Assembly: GCA_938041035.1 (NCBI GenBank)
Contig: CALHYX010000044.1
Span: 35,419-99,418, forward strand
Source: an uncultured Acidimicrobiales bacterium
GTDB lineage: Bacteria; Actinomycetota; Acidimicrobiia; Acidimicrobiales; SHLQ01
Direction: 5' to 3'
Length of the DNA stretch: 64,000 bases
In this document: positions 1-9,134 of the stretch, piece after piece
How the letters are laid out: the number at the start of each line of letters is the position of its first letter
How positions within the stretch are numbered: the stretch's first letter is position 1
Notes under the pieces: model-generated
Told to the model about the DNA's origin: nothing
Seen by the model: the letters and a program-made list of their open reading frames with translations, nothing else
Database searches by the model: none
Made by a program: the position numbers and the translations under genes

Positions 1-1194
1 GTCCTGAGCCAGCAGAATGTGATCGCGCGCGGCGGTCTGCGGGTCCGCGAGTGTCGGCGTCAGATCGACCCCGTGCAGTTGCTCGTGACCGTCGAGGTCA
101 ACGCCCCCCGTCGCGATGAGGGTGGCGGCCAGGTCGACGCTGCTCGCGAGCGCGTCCGTACGGGTACCGGGGGTGGTGGTGCCGGGCATCTTGACGATCA
201 GCGGGACACCCATGACCTCTTCGTAGATGCAGGGCAGCTTTGCCCGCAGACCGTGGGATCCGCACGCGTCGCCGTGATCAGCCGTGTAGGCCACCACGGA
301 GTCGTCATAGATCCCGAGGCGCTCCATCGCGGCGATGATCGTCGACACCGAGCGGTCGAGCTCTTCGTGCAGCCAGGCGTAGTAGTCGAGGCCCCGCAGC
401 CAGGTCTCGGTGTCGTCGGCCTCGATCGCGCCGGTGAAATGCTCGCGGTTGCGAACGTGGCGCCAGGCCCGCTGCACCTCGGGCTTGGTGTGGAGATCGT
501 CGTCGAAGTTGTCCGGGAGACGGTCGAAGCGCCGGGGGAAGTCACCGGGAGGTTCGAGGGGAAGGCCCTTGACGCGCAGATCCTGAATGAACCGGAACGC
601 CTTCGCGTCCTCGGGGTTCGCCGCGAGGTAGTCGGGCTGATCGATCGGGAACCACATGATGTCGTGGGGATTCACCAGCGCGATGGTCAGGCACCATGGT
701 CGGTCCGAGTCGGCCCGGGCCTCGAGCCAGTCGATCGCGTGCTGGGCGATGATGGGATCGAAGTACCGGCCGGTGTACGCATTGCCGGTGAAGTGCACGT
801 CGTCGCCCTGCCAGCCGCCATACCCGTAGGCCTCCATGTCCGGGTTGGCACCGTGGGAGAGGTGCCACTTGCCGACGTAGCCGCAGTCGTAGCCGGCTTC
901 GGAGAGGAGCGACCCGATCGTGCCGGCGTCGGTGGGTAGCGCGTGGTGGGCAGGGAAGCTGACATTGTCGACGACGCCGTGCTGCCACAGATACTGACCC
1001 GTGTACAGGCTGGCCCGGGACGGCGAACAGGGCGAGCTGTGGGTGTAGTAGCGGTCGAAGCTGATGCCGTCGGCGGCCAGGCGGTCGTGACCCGGGAGGT
1101 CGGCGTAGCCGTCGAGCCAGTCGGTGCGCCGTTCCTCGTCGCTCACGATGAGAACAATGTTTGGTTGGTTTGGCTTTTCGGCGTCTGCGGACAT
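1..1194 (-). CDS. Sulfatase family hydrolase, 3' end cut by window edge
   Basis: This reads as a type I sulfatase or related alkaline-phosphatase-superfamily hydrolase, which cleaves sulfate (or sometimes phosphate/phosphonate) esters. The ATG at 1194 opens a frame that stays open for 398 residues to the left edge, so the C-terminus is missing. The sulfatase signature CSPSR lies at residues 56-60. In this family the Cys is converted to formylglycine, which is the catalytic residue. An N-terminal metal-ligand motif reads VSDE (usually VSDD), and DHGD near residue 306 supplies further metal ligands. I see no signal peptide, so it may be cytoplasmic. The substrate cannot be told from this sequence. 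It diverges from the DUF1214 gene with 84 bp between the two starts. Confidence 0.9.
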   Translation of the reverse strand, partial: MSADAEKPNQPNIVLIVSDEERRTDWLDGYADLPGHDRLAADGISFDRYYTHSSPCSPSRASLYTGQYLWQHGVVDNVSFPAHHALPTDAGTIGSLLSEAGYDCGYVGKWHLSHGANPDMEAYGYGGWQGDDVHFTGNAYTGRYFDPIIAQHAIDWLEARADSDRPWCLTIALVNPHDIMWFPIDQPDYLAANPEDAKAFRFIQDLRVKGLPLEPPGDFPRRFDRLPDNFDDDLHTKPEVQRAWRHVRNREHFTGAIEADDTETWLRGLDYYAWLHEELDRSVSTIIAAMERLGIYDDSVVAYTADHGDACGSHGLRAKLPCIYEEVMGVPLIVKMPGTTTPGTRTDALASSVDLAATLIATGGVDLDGHEQLHGVDLTPTLADPQTAARDHILLAQD

Positions 1195-1278
1195 GGCGCG
1201 TAGGGTAGGCGACGACGTTGTGCGGTGCCTATGACCGTGGGCGTCCGGGCGCCCGCCCCACCTGTACGGGAGGAACAA

Positions 1279-2442
1279 GTGACTGACCACGACGCCGAAC
1301 GCGAGGCGCGTCTACTCGACGGCCGAGCCTGGGACGACTTTTGCGACACGCTCAAGCTCGCCGGACGAATCGTCGTTCGCGAAACCCCGGATGGCGATCC
1401 GCAGGATCGGGTCGAGGGGTTCCGTTACCTGACCCGGATGATGTTCATGGCGAGCATGCGGGCCATCGAGCGCACCACCCCCACCGGAGTCCAAAAGATC
1501 GCCGTCATCCCGCCGCCGATGAAGGGGGGCATCGGGGTGCAGTCGCCCAACCAGGACCACGTGGTCCAGGCCGTCGATGCGCGGCGGACCTACCGCATCA
1601 CCGGCCAGCGAGGGAGCGCGCCGCATCTGCACGCCTCGTCGTGGACCCCGCCGGTACCCGACGACGTCGGCGCGGTGCCGACCGGCCTCGCCGCCGAGCC
1701 CATGCTCGAGTTCTTCAACCCGAACTCCTCGGAGTCGCCGTTCACCGCCGACGTCAACGACTTCACCGACGACGATGGCAACGTCGACTTCGTGATGTCA
1801 CAGACCGAGCAGCCGGGCAACTGGCTACCGATGGCTCCGGGCACACGCGAACTGATGATGCGCGTCGTCTACGACGATCGCGAGATGCAGAGTCGGCCGC
1901 GCCTGCAGATCGAGTGCCTCGACCCGGTCGACGACCCGGACACGCCGACGCCGGCCGACATGGCTGAACGGCTGGCGATCGCGGCGCAGCTGGTTCTCGG
2001 CCTGCAGGCCGATTACGGCGAGTGGACCCAGGAGCTTCTCACCGAGGAGAACGTGTTGATGCACACCCCGGCGATCTACAAGCGCATCGGCGGTTCGCCC
2101 GACGACCGCCATTTCGAGTTCGGCTACTGGCGGCTGGCCGAAGGCGAGGCGCTCGAGGTGCGCTTCACCCCGCCGGAATGTCGCCACTGGAATTTCCAGT
2201 TGTGCAACCACTGGATGGAGAATCTGGCCAACTACTTCACCGGCCAGGGGTATCTGTCCATGGAGGACGCGACCGTCGAACCCGACGGCTCCGTGCGGAT
2301 CATCATCGCCCGCACGGATCCGGGGGTGGGGAACTGGGTCGACCCCGCCGACCACGACCACGGCGTGATGGGCCTGCGGGTCATCGAGCCCGCCGAACGC
2401 CCCGAGTTCGACGTCCGCATCGTCGCCGAAAGCGGTCTGTAA
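1279..2442 (+). CDS. DUF1214 domain-containing protein
   Basis: The protein has 387 residues and no signal peptide. Its C-terminal half (from about residue 270) looks like a DUF1214 domain. The visible run includes [19 protein letters not shown] followed by [10 protein letters not shown], which resembles the aromatic core of that family. The function of the family is unsettled. I chose GTG at 1279 because a GGGAGG ribosome-binding site lies just upstream. An in-frame ATG at 1231 would add a Pro-rich stretch of 16 residues and has no such site. The gene stands alone, converging on menB with 60 bp between stop codons. In actinobacteria similar proteins often sit near lipid or steroid genes, but nothing here confirms such a role. 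Confidence 0.8.
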   Translation: MTDHDAEREARLLDGRAWDDFCDTLKLAGRIVVRETPDGDPQDRVEGFRYLTRMMFMASMRAIERTTPTGVQKIAVIPPPMKGGIGVQSPNQDHVVQAVDARRTYRITGQRGSAPHLHASSWTPPVPDDVGAVPTGLAAEPMLEFFNPNSSESPFTADVNDFTDDDGNVDFVMSQTEQPGNWLPMAPGTRELMMRVVYDDREMQSRPRLQIECLDPVDDPDTPTPADMAERLAIAAQLVLGLQADYGEWTQELLTEENVLMHTPAIYKRIGGSPDDRHFEFGYWRLAEGEALEVRFTPPECRHWNFQLCNHWMENLANYFTGQGYLSMEDATVEPDGSVRIIIARTDPGVGNWVDPADHDHGVMGLRVIEPAERPEFDVRIVAESGL

Positions 2443-2469
2443 CCGGCGCACAATTCGCAGACCGCAGTC

Positions 2470-2495
2470 CGGTTCCGCGGCGCGACCGGGAACCG
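2470..2495. terminator. Weak inverted repeat between convergent genes
   Basis: CGGTTCC (2470-2476) and GGAACCG (2489-2495) are perfectly complementary around a 12-nt GC-rich loop. The repeat lies between the stop codons of the DUF1214 gene and menB. There is no T tract on either side, so it is only a candidate bidirectional terminator. Confidence 0.3.
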
Positions 2496-2502
2496 TGGGT
2501 GA

Positions 2503-3420
2503 TCAGAAGTGGTACGGAAAGCCGTCCCAGTTCGGCTCGCGCTTTTCGAGGAATGCATCTCGTCCTTCGACCGCTTCGTCGGTCATGTAGGCCAGCCGGG
2601 TCGCCTCGCCGGCGAACACCTGTTGGCCGACCAGGCCGTCGTCGACCAGGTTCATCGCAAACTTCGCCATCCGCTGCGCGGTCGGGCTCTTCTCGTTGAT
2701 GACCCGGGCCCACTCGAGCGCCGTCGCCTCCAGCTCCGCATGCGGCACCACGGCATTGACCATGCCCATGCGGTGGGCATCGGCCGCGGAGTGGTTTGCG
2801 CCGAGGAAGAAGATCTCGCGGGCGAATTTCTGGCCGACCTGGCGGGCGAGATACGCCGACCCAAAACCGCCATCGAAGCTGGCGACGTCGGTATCGGTCT
2901 GCTTGAAGACCGCGTGTTCCTCGCTGGCGATGGTCAGGTCGCACACCACGTGCAGACTGTGCCCACCGCCCACCGCCCAACCGGGCACCACGCAGATGAC
3001 CACCTTCGGCATGTGGCGAATGAGCCGTTGCACCTCGAGGATGTGAAGCCGCCCGACCCGGGCGGGGTCGATCGCATCCGCGGTGGCCCCCTCGGCGTAC
3101 TTGTAGCCGTCGCGTCCGCGGATGCGTTGATCGCCCCCGGAGCAGAACGCCCAGCCGCCGTCCTTGGGCGACGGCCCGTTCCCGGTGAGCAAAATGGAGC
3201 CCACGTCGGTGCTCATCCGGGCATGGTCGAGGGCCCGATAGAGCTCGTCGACGGTCTGAGGGCGAAACGCGTTGCGCACCTCCGGCCGATCGAACGCGAT
3301 CCGGACGGTGCCCTGATCGACCGCCCGGTGATAGGTGATGTCGGCAAAGTCGAAACCGGCGACCGGGTGCCATCGTTCGGGATCGAAGATTTCGCTGACC
3401 GATGTTGCGGCGTTGCTCAT
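2503..3420 (-). CDS. menB: 1,4-Dihydroxy-2-naphthoyl-CoA synthase
   Basis: MenB closes the second aromatic ring of menaquinone by converting o-succinylbenzoyl-CoA to 1,4-dihydroxy-2-naphthoyl-CoA in the cytoplasm. The 305-residue crotonase-fold protein carries hallmark MenB segments: CSGGDQRIRGRDGYKY (the oxyanion and flexible A-loop region), WAVGGGHSLHVVCDLTIAS, FDGGFGSAYLARQVGQK, and the C-terminal WDGFPYHF typical of MenB. Length is normal for actinobacterial members. It is the second gene of a minus-strand pair, starting 9 bp after the flavodoxin-like gene ends, so the two are probably cotranscribed. No other men genes are in the window. Confidence 0.95.
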   Translation of the reverse strand: MSNAATSVSEIFDPERWHPVAGFDFADITYHRAVDQGTVRIAFDRPEVRNAFRPQTVDELYRALDHARMSTDVGSILLTGNGPSPKDGGWAFCSGGDQRIRGRDGYKYAEGATADAIDPARVGRLHILEVQRLIRHMPKVVICVVPGWAVGGGHSLHVVCDLTIASEEHAVFKQTDTDVASFDGGFGSAYLARQVGQKFAREIFFLGANHSAADAHRMGMVNAVVPHAELEATALEWARVINEKSPTAQRMAKFAMNLVDDGLVGQQVFAGEATRLAYMTDEAVEGRDAFLEKREPNWDGFPYHF

Positions 3421-3429
3421 GGGGCGACC

Positions 3430-3888
3430 CTATCCGTCGCCCTCCAGCGTTGCGGCGAGGGTCATGCCCAGCTCGGTGGCCGTTTCGAGGTGCTCCACCT
3501 CGATGTCGCCGACCACGACCAGCGGTGGCCGGAACGGGCGCCAGCCCAGGCCGGCGACGATTGGTTCGACCGTGCGCACCGCGCCCGAACCGTCGGTGCC
3601 GGCCTTGACCAGCAGCTGAAACGGCAGGCCGCGCGACGAATCGCCCAGGGGGTGGAACACCGTCTCGAAGAAGTATTTGACCGCGCCGGACATCGCCCCG
3701 AAGTTCTCCGGGGTCGCCACGACCACCGCGGCCACGCCGGTGACGTCCTCGGCCGTCGCCGCCAGGGCATCGACGTGTCGGACGTCGATCGAGGAGAACA
3801 TCGGGTCGCCCAGACCGGCCAGGAACGCGTCGAGCAGGCGGTCGGTACCTCCGGTGCGGGAGTGCGACACGACGAGTACCAGGGCCAT
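3430..3888 (-). CDS. Flavodoxin-like / NAD(P)H-dependent FMN reductase family protein
   Basis: This 152-residue flavodoxin-fold protein has a phosphate-binding loop SHSRTGGTDRLL directly after the first beta strand. A second flavin-contacting loop reads TPENFGAMSGAVKYFFE. That pattern fits NAD(P)H:FMN reductases and NADPH-quinone-reductase-like proteins. I chose ATG at 3888 because the protein begins directly with the first strand (MALVLVVSHSR). Longer frames run into the divergent neighbouring gene. It lies just upstream of menB with a 9-bp gap, so a role in quinone redox metabolism is attractive but is only inferred from position. Confidence 0.8.
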   Translation of the reverse strand: MALVLVVSHSRTGGTDRLLDAFLAGLGDPMFSSIDVRHVDALAATAEDVTGVAAVVVATPENFGAMSGAVKYFFETVFHPLGDSSRGLPFQLLVKAGTDGSGAVRTVEPIVAGLGWRPFRPPLVVVGDIEVEHLETATELGMTLAATLEGDG

Positions 3889-3952
3889 AGGGCATGGTCG
3901 CACGATCCCGGGCGCTTCTGTCCAGATCGGCCCCTGGGGTACCCTGGCGGCG

Positions 3953-5989
3953 ATGCGTAGTTGGCTGGCACGGCGGGTGCTCTCTATTGGTATTCTCGGA
4001 GCGCTGCTCGTCGCGTCCACCACCGTCGTCACCAATCTGGGCGTGAGCGCCCAGAGCGAGTGGTGGCAGGCCGATTCGAGCACGTCGAGCACCAGTAGTT
4101 CGAGCACCAGTGTCGACCCGAATGCCACCACGGTTCCGGCCACCACGACCACGGTCGATGACACCCCGAAAAAGAACAACCCCATCGGGTCGACCGCCGA
4201 GTTGTACGAAGAACGGGTGTATCCGTCGGTACGGGCCCTGACCGATATTCCGCCCGAGATGCTGACCGTGTACCGAATCGCCGCGTCCGACGCCCCGTGC
4301 GAGCTTCCCTGGGCCCTTCTCGCCGGTATTGCCGATGTCGCGTCGGATCACGCCCGTATCGACGACACCCAGCGCCGCCCGAACGGCACCCTCTTCCCGT
4401 CGATTCTGTCGGAGCCGTTGAACGGCGAGGAGGGCCGAAAGGCCATCCCCGACACCGACGCCGGGACGTGGGACGACGATCTGGAATGGGATCGCGCGCT
4501 CGGTGTGTTCCAGTTCATTCCCGAGACCTGGCGCGAGTACGCCACCGACGGGAACGGCGACCAGGTCCGCGATCCCCAGAACGTCTGGGACAGCGCCGCG
4601 TCGGCGGCCAATCACCTGTGCGCCAGTGGCGCCGATGAGGTCGGCGGGCTGAGCGGCGCCATCGAGGACTACTACTTCACCGACTACTTCGTGCCCAAGG
4701 TCCTGAAGGCGACGATCGGCTATGCCACCACCGACGTTCCGGCGGGTATCGACGGCGTGCCCGATGAGGTGGGGCGGTTTCGCACGGTGGACTCGGCCAC
4801 CCAGCTGGCGCTCACCGATGCCGTCGATGGTGCGACCCTCGACCTCGGAACCGCGGGTGGCGAGCCTTTGCTGTTGGCCGACTGGGACGGCGACGGCGTG
4901 GACGAGCCGGGCGTGTACCGCCAGGCCGACGGTGCCGCGGCGCTCGTGCTCGGCGGCGGCGACAGCGGCGCCGATCTCGTCGTCATGGGCCGAGAGGGCG
5001 ACTTTCCGCTGGCCGGCGACTGGGACGGCGACGGCATCGACGAACCGGGGTTGTACAGCCTGTTTGACGGACGAGGCCAGTTTCTGCGTTTCGATCAGAC
5101 CGGCGAGACCCTCGGCCGGGCCCGCTATGGCGAACGCGGTGACCAACCGGTGGTCGGCGACTGGGATGGCGACGGCATCGACGAGTTCGGCATCTTCCGC
5201 CTGCCCGAGGAGCTGCGCACGGGCGCGGCCGACGGGCAGGAAAACCAGGCGCTCGATCCGCCGATGGCCACGTTCGTTCGGGTCGATCGCGAAGGCAACG
5301 AACTCGGGCCTCACATCGAGGTCGAGGCGGCGGCCGGCGCCCGCGCTCTGGCCGGCGACTGGGATGGTGACGGCATCGATTCGTTGGCCGTGTTCGAGTC
5401 CGTGGGCGGCGCTCGGTCCGTGCGGCTCCTCGATAGCGACGGCAGCAACGAGAACATCGGCTCGCTCGCCGACGACGAACTGCCGCTGATCGGGGTACTT
5501 CCCGAACCGCCGCCCGAGCCGGTCGTGGTCACCCCGCCGAGCGGTACCGACGACCTGCAGAGCCGTGGTGGGGTCGAGTTCTTCGGCATCCGCAACGGGC
5601 CCAACGGCGAACAGCTGCGGCTGTGGCGGGTCTACGGCATCGTGGTGGAGGAAGCCATCGCGGGCAACGTCGCCGCCATGATCGAAGCGGCCGCGGCCGA
5701 CGGGATCGTGCTCACCGGCTGGGGTTGGCGCAGCAGCGATCAACAGGTCGCCCTGCGCCGCCAGAACTGCCCCGACGTCTATGACTCGCCGGCGTCGGCC
5801 TGTTCGCCACCGACGGCGCGTCCGGGTTCGTCGCGCCACGAGTACGGGCGGGCGATCGACTTCCACATCAACGGCGCATCATTCGGTGCATCGTCGGCCG
5901 AGTATGCCTGGATGGTCGCCAACGCCGCCGACTACGGCTTGTTCAACCTCCCGTCCGAGAGCTGGCACTGGAGCGACACGGGCGGCTGA
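3953..5989 (+). CDS. Secreted wall protein: transglycosylase-like module, FG-GAP-like repeats, VanY D,D-carboxypeptidase
   Basis: This is a 678-residue exported protein. A signal peptide spans about residues 1-35, followed by a Ser/Thr-rich linker. At about 80-250 is a module aligning with actinobacterial lytic transglycosylases (LPWALLAGI, then DRALGVFQFIPETW). Four repeats with a (G/A)DWDGDG(V/I)D core follow at about 300-500, resembling Ca2+-binding FG-GAP/VCBS repeats. The C-terminal domain is a VanY/M15B D-alanyl-D-alanine carboxypeptidase with SSRHEYGRAID (H629, D636) and ESWHWS (H672) as zinc ligands. In the transglycosylase module the usual ES that carries the catalytic Glu reads AS (Ala130), so that activity is probably lost. 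The start at 3953 gives a normal signal peptide. The gene diverges from the flavodoxin-like gene 64 bp away. Confidence 0.88.
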   Translation: MRSWLARRVLSIGILGALLVASTTVVTNLGVSAQSEWWQADSSTSSTSSSSTSVDPNATTVPATTTTVDDTPKKNNPIGSTAELYEERVYPSVRALTDIPPEMLTVYRIAASDAPCELPWALLAGIADVASDHARIDDTQRRPNGTLFPSILSEPLNGEEGRKAIPDTDAGTWDDDLEWDRALGVFQFIPETWREYATDGNGDQVRDPQNVWDSAASAANHLCASGADEVGGLSGAIEDYYFTDYFVPKVLKATIGYATTDVPAGIDGVPDEVGRFRTVDSATQLALTDAVDGATLDLGTAGGEPLLLADWDGDGVDEPGVYRQADGAAALVLGGGDSGADLVVMGREGDFPLAGDWDGDGIDEPGLYSLFDGRGQFLRFDQTGETLGRARYGERGDQPVVGDWDGDGIDEFGIFRLPEELRTGAADGQENQALDPPMATFVRVDREGNELGPHIEVEAAAGARALAGDWDGDGIDSLAVFESVGGARSVRLLDSDGSNENIGSLADDELPLIGVLPEPPPEPVVVTPPSGTDDLQSRGGVEFFGIRNGPNGEQLRLWRVYGIVVEEAIAGNVAAMIEAAAADGIVLTGWGWRSSDQQVALRRQNCPDVYDSPASACSPPTARPGSSRHEYGRAIDFHINGASFGASSAEYAWMVANAADYGLFNLPSESWHWSDTGG

Positions 5990-6206
5990 TGCCCGATCCT
6001 GACGGCCGCCGGTGTCGCCGGCCCGGCGCGCAATAAAGCGAACCCCGGGCCGAATTCGACGCGGTGCTAGGGTGCCGAACCAGGTTCCACCGTCTTGGCG
6101 GCCACGCCCCCGGGCGTGTCACGATGAAGGGGGAACCCGAGGGGGGTGGTCGGCGCGAAATCGCCGGCCGTCGGGCCATAAACACGCTGGTAATGGGGGA
6201 GAGTAC

Positions 6207-8075
6207 GTGGCATTAGCCGAGCCGATGGCAGCCAAGACCGGAACCGGGACCACGACCGTGGCGAGCCGGGCGCGCGACTGGGCTCGTTCCTCGCCTCAGC
6301 AGATCGCCATGCGCAACAAGGACTTCGGCATCTGGCAGGAGTACGACTGGGCCCGAACGTGGGGGCTTATCCTCGACGCCGGTTACGGCTTGTTGGCCCT
6401 TGGCGTCGATGCCGGTGACCGGGTGGCCATCCACTCCGAGGACCGCCCGGAATGGGTGATTCTCGACCTCGCAGCGGTCGCGGTGCGCGGGATCACCGTT
6501 GGGCTCTACCCGACCAACCCGGCGGCCGAGGTCGAATACACCCTCACCGACTGTGGCGCGACCGTGCACTTCGCCGAAGACCAGGAACAGGTCGACAAGG
6601 TCCTCGAAATCGATCGATCCGACATCGCCGAGCTCCAGACGATCATTTACACCGAACCGCGCGGGCTGGCGACCTACGACGATGATCGACTGATGGCGTG
6701 GGAGGATTTTCTCGAGCTGGGCCGCCGTCACCGCGCCGAGTTCCCCGGAGCGGTCGAGCAGCGGATGGCCGAGGCCGAACCCGACGACGTGATGACGCTG
6801 GTGTACACCTCCGGAACGACCGGTCCGCCCAAGGGCGCCATGCTCACCAACGCCAACTGCGAGTACGCGATCGACAAGATCGTCAACTACCCCGACCGGC
6901 TCCCGGGGGGAAAGCCGCCGAGCCCCAAGGACGAGATCGTCACCTACCTGCCGTTGTGCCACGTGGCGGAGCGGATCTTCTCCACGTGGAGCCTGGCCGG
7001 CGCCGGATGCGTCCTCAACTTCGCCGAGTCGATCGAGCTGGTCAATCAGAATCTGCACGAGGTGCAGCCAACGCTGTTCTTTGCCGTTCCCCGCATCTGG
7101 GAACGCCTGCACGCCGGCGTCCACATCCGCGGCAACGATGCCTCGCCGTTCAAGAAGGTCTGGCTGAAGTTCGCCATGGCGCTCGCCACCCGCATCGGCA
7201 AGGCCAAGGTCGCCAACGGCGGGAACCACACGGCCGTGAGCCGGGTGCTGTACGCCATTGGCTTTCCGTTGGTGTTTCGACCGATGAAGGAACGCATCGG
7301 GCTTCGACGGTGCCGCCACGCCGGCTCCGGGGCCGCACCGATCGCGCCCGAGGTTCTCGAGTTCTTCATCGGTATCGGCGTACCGGTGTACGAGTTGTAC
7401 GGCATGACCGAGAATTCGGCGATCGCAACCGGCAACTTCCCGGGCCGCATGAAGCTCGGCACCGTGGGCGAGCCCTATCCCGACATCGGGCTCCGGCTCG
7501 ACGACGAGACGGGCGAGATCCAGACCAAGCATGCCGGCGTGTTCGCGGGGTATTGGAACAAGCCGGACAAGACCGCCGAAGCGTTCACCGAGGACGGTTG
7601 GTTGCGCACCGGCGACGTCGGCGAATGGGTCGATGGCTCCCACATCAAAATCGTCGACCGCATCAAACACATCATCATCACCTCGGGCGGCAAGAACATT
7701 TCACCGTCGGAGATTGAAAACAGCCTCAAGGCGTCGCCGTACATCAACGAGGCGATGGTCATCGGCGACGGCCGCAAGTACCTCACCGCTCTCATCGGCA
7801 TCGAGCTCGAGACCGTGGGCAACTGGGCCCTGCGCCAGAACATCCCGTACACCACGTACCGCGACCTGTCCGAAAAGCCCGAGGTGCTCGAGCTGGTGTC
7901 GGGTGTGGTCGAGGAGACCAACGCCAAGTTCGCCCGGGTGGAGGGGATCAAGAAATTCGAGATGATTCCCAAGGAACTCGATCATGAGGACGGTGAGCTC
8001 ACCGCAACCCAGAAGTTGAAGCGGGAAGCGATGATGTCGATGTTCGGCGAGCTCATCGAGGGTATGTACCGTTGA
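6207..8075 (+). CDS. Long-chain-type acyl-CoA synthetase (AMP-forming)
   Basis: This ligase adenylates a carboxylic acid and transfers it to CoA. The 622-residue protein has the AMP-binding signature YTSGTTGPPKGAM at about residue 200, the adenine motif YELYGMTE, the hinge region GWLRTGDVG, and a C-terminal DRIKHIIITSGGKNISPSEIE. These match the COG1022 long-chain (FAA1-like) group. GTG at 6207 is preferred because GGGGGAGAG lies just upstream; ATG at 6225 is an alternative. Its stop overlaps the livH start by 4 nt, making it the first gene of a liv-type transport operon. This arrangement suggests CoA activation of the imported substrate. The chain length or aromatic nature of the acid cannot be read from the sequence. 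Confidence 0.92.
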   Translation: MALAEPMAAKTGTGTTTVASRARDWARSSPQQIAMRNKDFGIWQEYDWARTWGLILDAGYGLLALGVDAGDRVAIHSEDRPEWVILDLAAVAVRGITVGLYPTNPAAEVEYTLTDCGATVHFAEDQEQVDKVLEIDRSDIAELQTIIYTEPRGLATYDDDRLMAWEDFLELGRRHRAEFPGAVEQRMAEAEPDDVMTLVYTSGTTGPPKGAMLTNANCEYAIDKIVNYPDRLPGGKPPSPKDEIVTYLPLCHVAERIFSTWSLAGAGCVLNFAESIELVNQNLHEVQPTLFFAVPRIWERLHAGVHIRGNDASPFKKVWLKFAMALATRIGKAKVANGGNHTAVSRVLYAIGFPLVFRPMKERIGLRRCRHAGSGAAPIAPEVLEFFIGIGVPVYELYGMTENSAIATGNFPGRMKLGTVGEPYPDIGLRLDDETGEIQTKHAGVFAGYWNKPDKTAEAFTEDGWLRTGDVGEWVDGSHIKIVDRIKHIIITSGGKNISPSEIENSLKASPYINEAMVIGDGRKYLTALIGIELETVGNWALRQNIPYTTYRDLSEKPEVLELVSGVVEETNAKFARVEGIKKFEMIPKELDHEDGELTATQKLKREAMMSMFGELIEGMYR

Positions 8076-9124
8076 TCCGGCTCGATCGCGACAACGTCCC
8101 GCTGCTCTTTCTGATCGGCGCCCTGATCCCCACCACCATCTTCTTGGTGATCCAGGCAGTCAACGATCCCGCGCTCTTCCTCGAGACGCTGATCAAGGCG
8201 CTGGGCCTCGGTGCCGTGTACGCGTTGATCGCACTCGGGTTCGTGCTGATCTTCAAGGCCACCCAGACGGTGAACTTCGCCCAGGGTGCGCTGGCGGCCG
8301 CGGGTGCGCTGTTCGTGTCGTTCCTCGTCGCCGACGAGCACATCCCGTTCACGACGGTGCCCAACCCGCTCATCAACATCGGCCCGGAGTGGCTGGGGTG
8401 GGGTCTGAGCGTGCTCGTCGCGCTGATCTTCGCCGCGTTGCTCGGGCTGATCATCGAGCGGATCACGATTCGCCCCATGGTCGGCGAACCCCTCTTCTCC
8501 GTCGCGGTGATCACCCTGGGACTCGAGATCGTGCTGCGGGTGTTCAACAACGACACGGTGAAGACCGAATTCCGCGCCCTGGAGATTCCCTGGGGCAACG
8601 GTGGCACCACCGTCGGCGGCGCCTTCATCAACTACAGCGTGATCGCCGCCCTGATCACGGCGGTGGTCGCCTTCGTCGGCGTGTTCTTCTTCTACCGCTC
8701 CAAGACCGGTATCGCGATGCGCGCCGTGGCCTTCGATCAGGAGGCCGCCATGGCCCAGGGGATCAACGTCGGTCGGGTATTCGCCATCGCCTGGGCAGCC
8801 GGCGCGGTGCTCGCCGCCATCGGCGGCATCTTTGCCACCCAGCCGCCGGTGAAGCAGACCGGAGCCGTCGAACCCGAAACCGCCAACATTGCGTTCCGGG
8901 CCCTTCCGGCGGTAATCCTGGGCGGCCTCGACTCCGCCACCGGCGCCCTCCTGGGCGGTCTCATCGTCGGCCTGGCCGAGATCTTCGCCGGCCAGTACGC
9001 GGCGGGTGAGTCGGATTGGCTCGGCGCCGGGTATCCGGTGATCGTGCCCTACATCGTGATGATCATCGGTTTGCTGGTCCGCCCCTACGGGTTGTTCGGT
9101 ACGCCCGAGATTCGACGGGTTTGA
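8072..9124 (+). CDS. livH: LIV-type ABC transporter inner-membrane permease LivH
   Basis: This 350-residue polytopic membrane protein belongs to the branched-chain amino acid (HAAT) permease family. Hallmarks are the early segment GLGAVYALIALGFVLIFKA followed by TVNFAQGAL, and the cytoplasmic loop SKTGIAMRAVAFDQEAA that contacts the ATPase. It starts with TTG at 8072, overlapping the ligase stop codon in a TTGA arrangement that implies translational coupling. With LivM it should form the translocation pore. Presence of an acyl-CoA ligase in the same operon suggests a carboxylic acid rather than an amino acid as substrate, which is inference. Confidence 0.92.
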   Translation: MIRLDRDNVPLLFLIGALIPTTIFLVIQAVNDPALFLETLIKALGLGAVYALIALGFVLIFKATQTVNFAQGALAAAGALFVSFLVADEHIPFTTVPNPLINIGPEWLGWGLSVLVALIFAALLGLIIERITIRPMVGEPLFSVAVITLGLEIVLRVFNNDTVKTEFRALEIPWGNGGTTVGGAFINYSVIAALITAVVAFVGVFFFYRSKTGIAMRAVAFDQEAAMAQGINVGRVFAIAWAAGAVLAAIGGIFATQPPVKQTGAVEPETANIAFRALPAVILGGLDSATGALLGGLIVGLAEIFAGQYAAGESDWLGAGYPVIVPYIVMIIGLLVRPYGLFGTPEIRRV

Positions 9125-9134
9125 GGGGGTAGCG

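Noticed and set aside
2381..5866. Long open frame on the minus strand opposite menB and the wall fusion gene
   Set aside because: It is a GC-driven antisense frame. Its translation is Arg/Gly/Pro-rich with no domain motifs, and the true genes on both strands have clear families.
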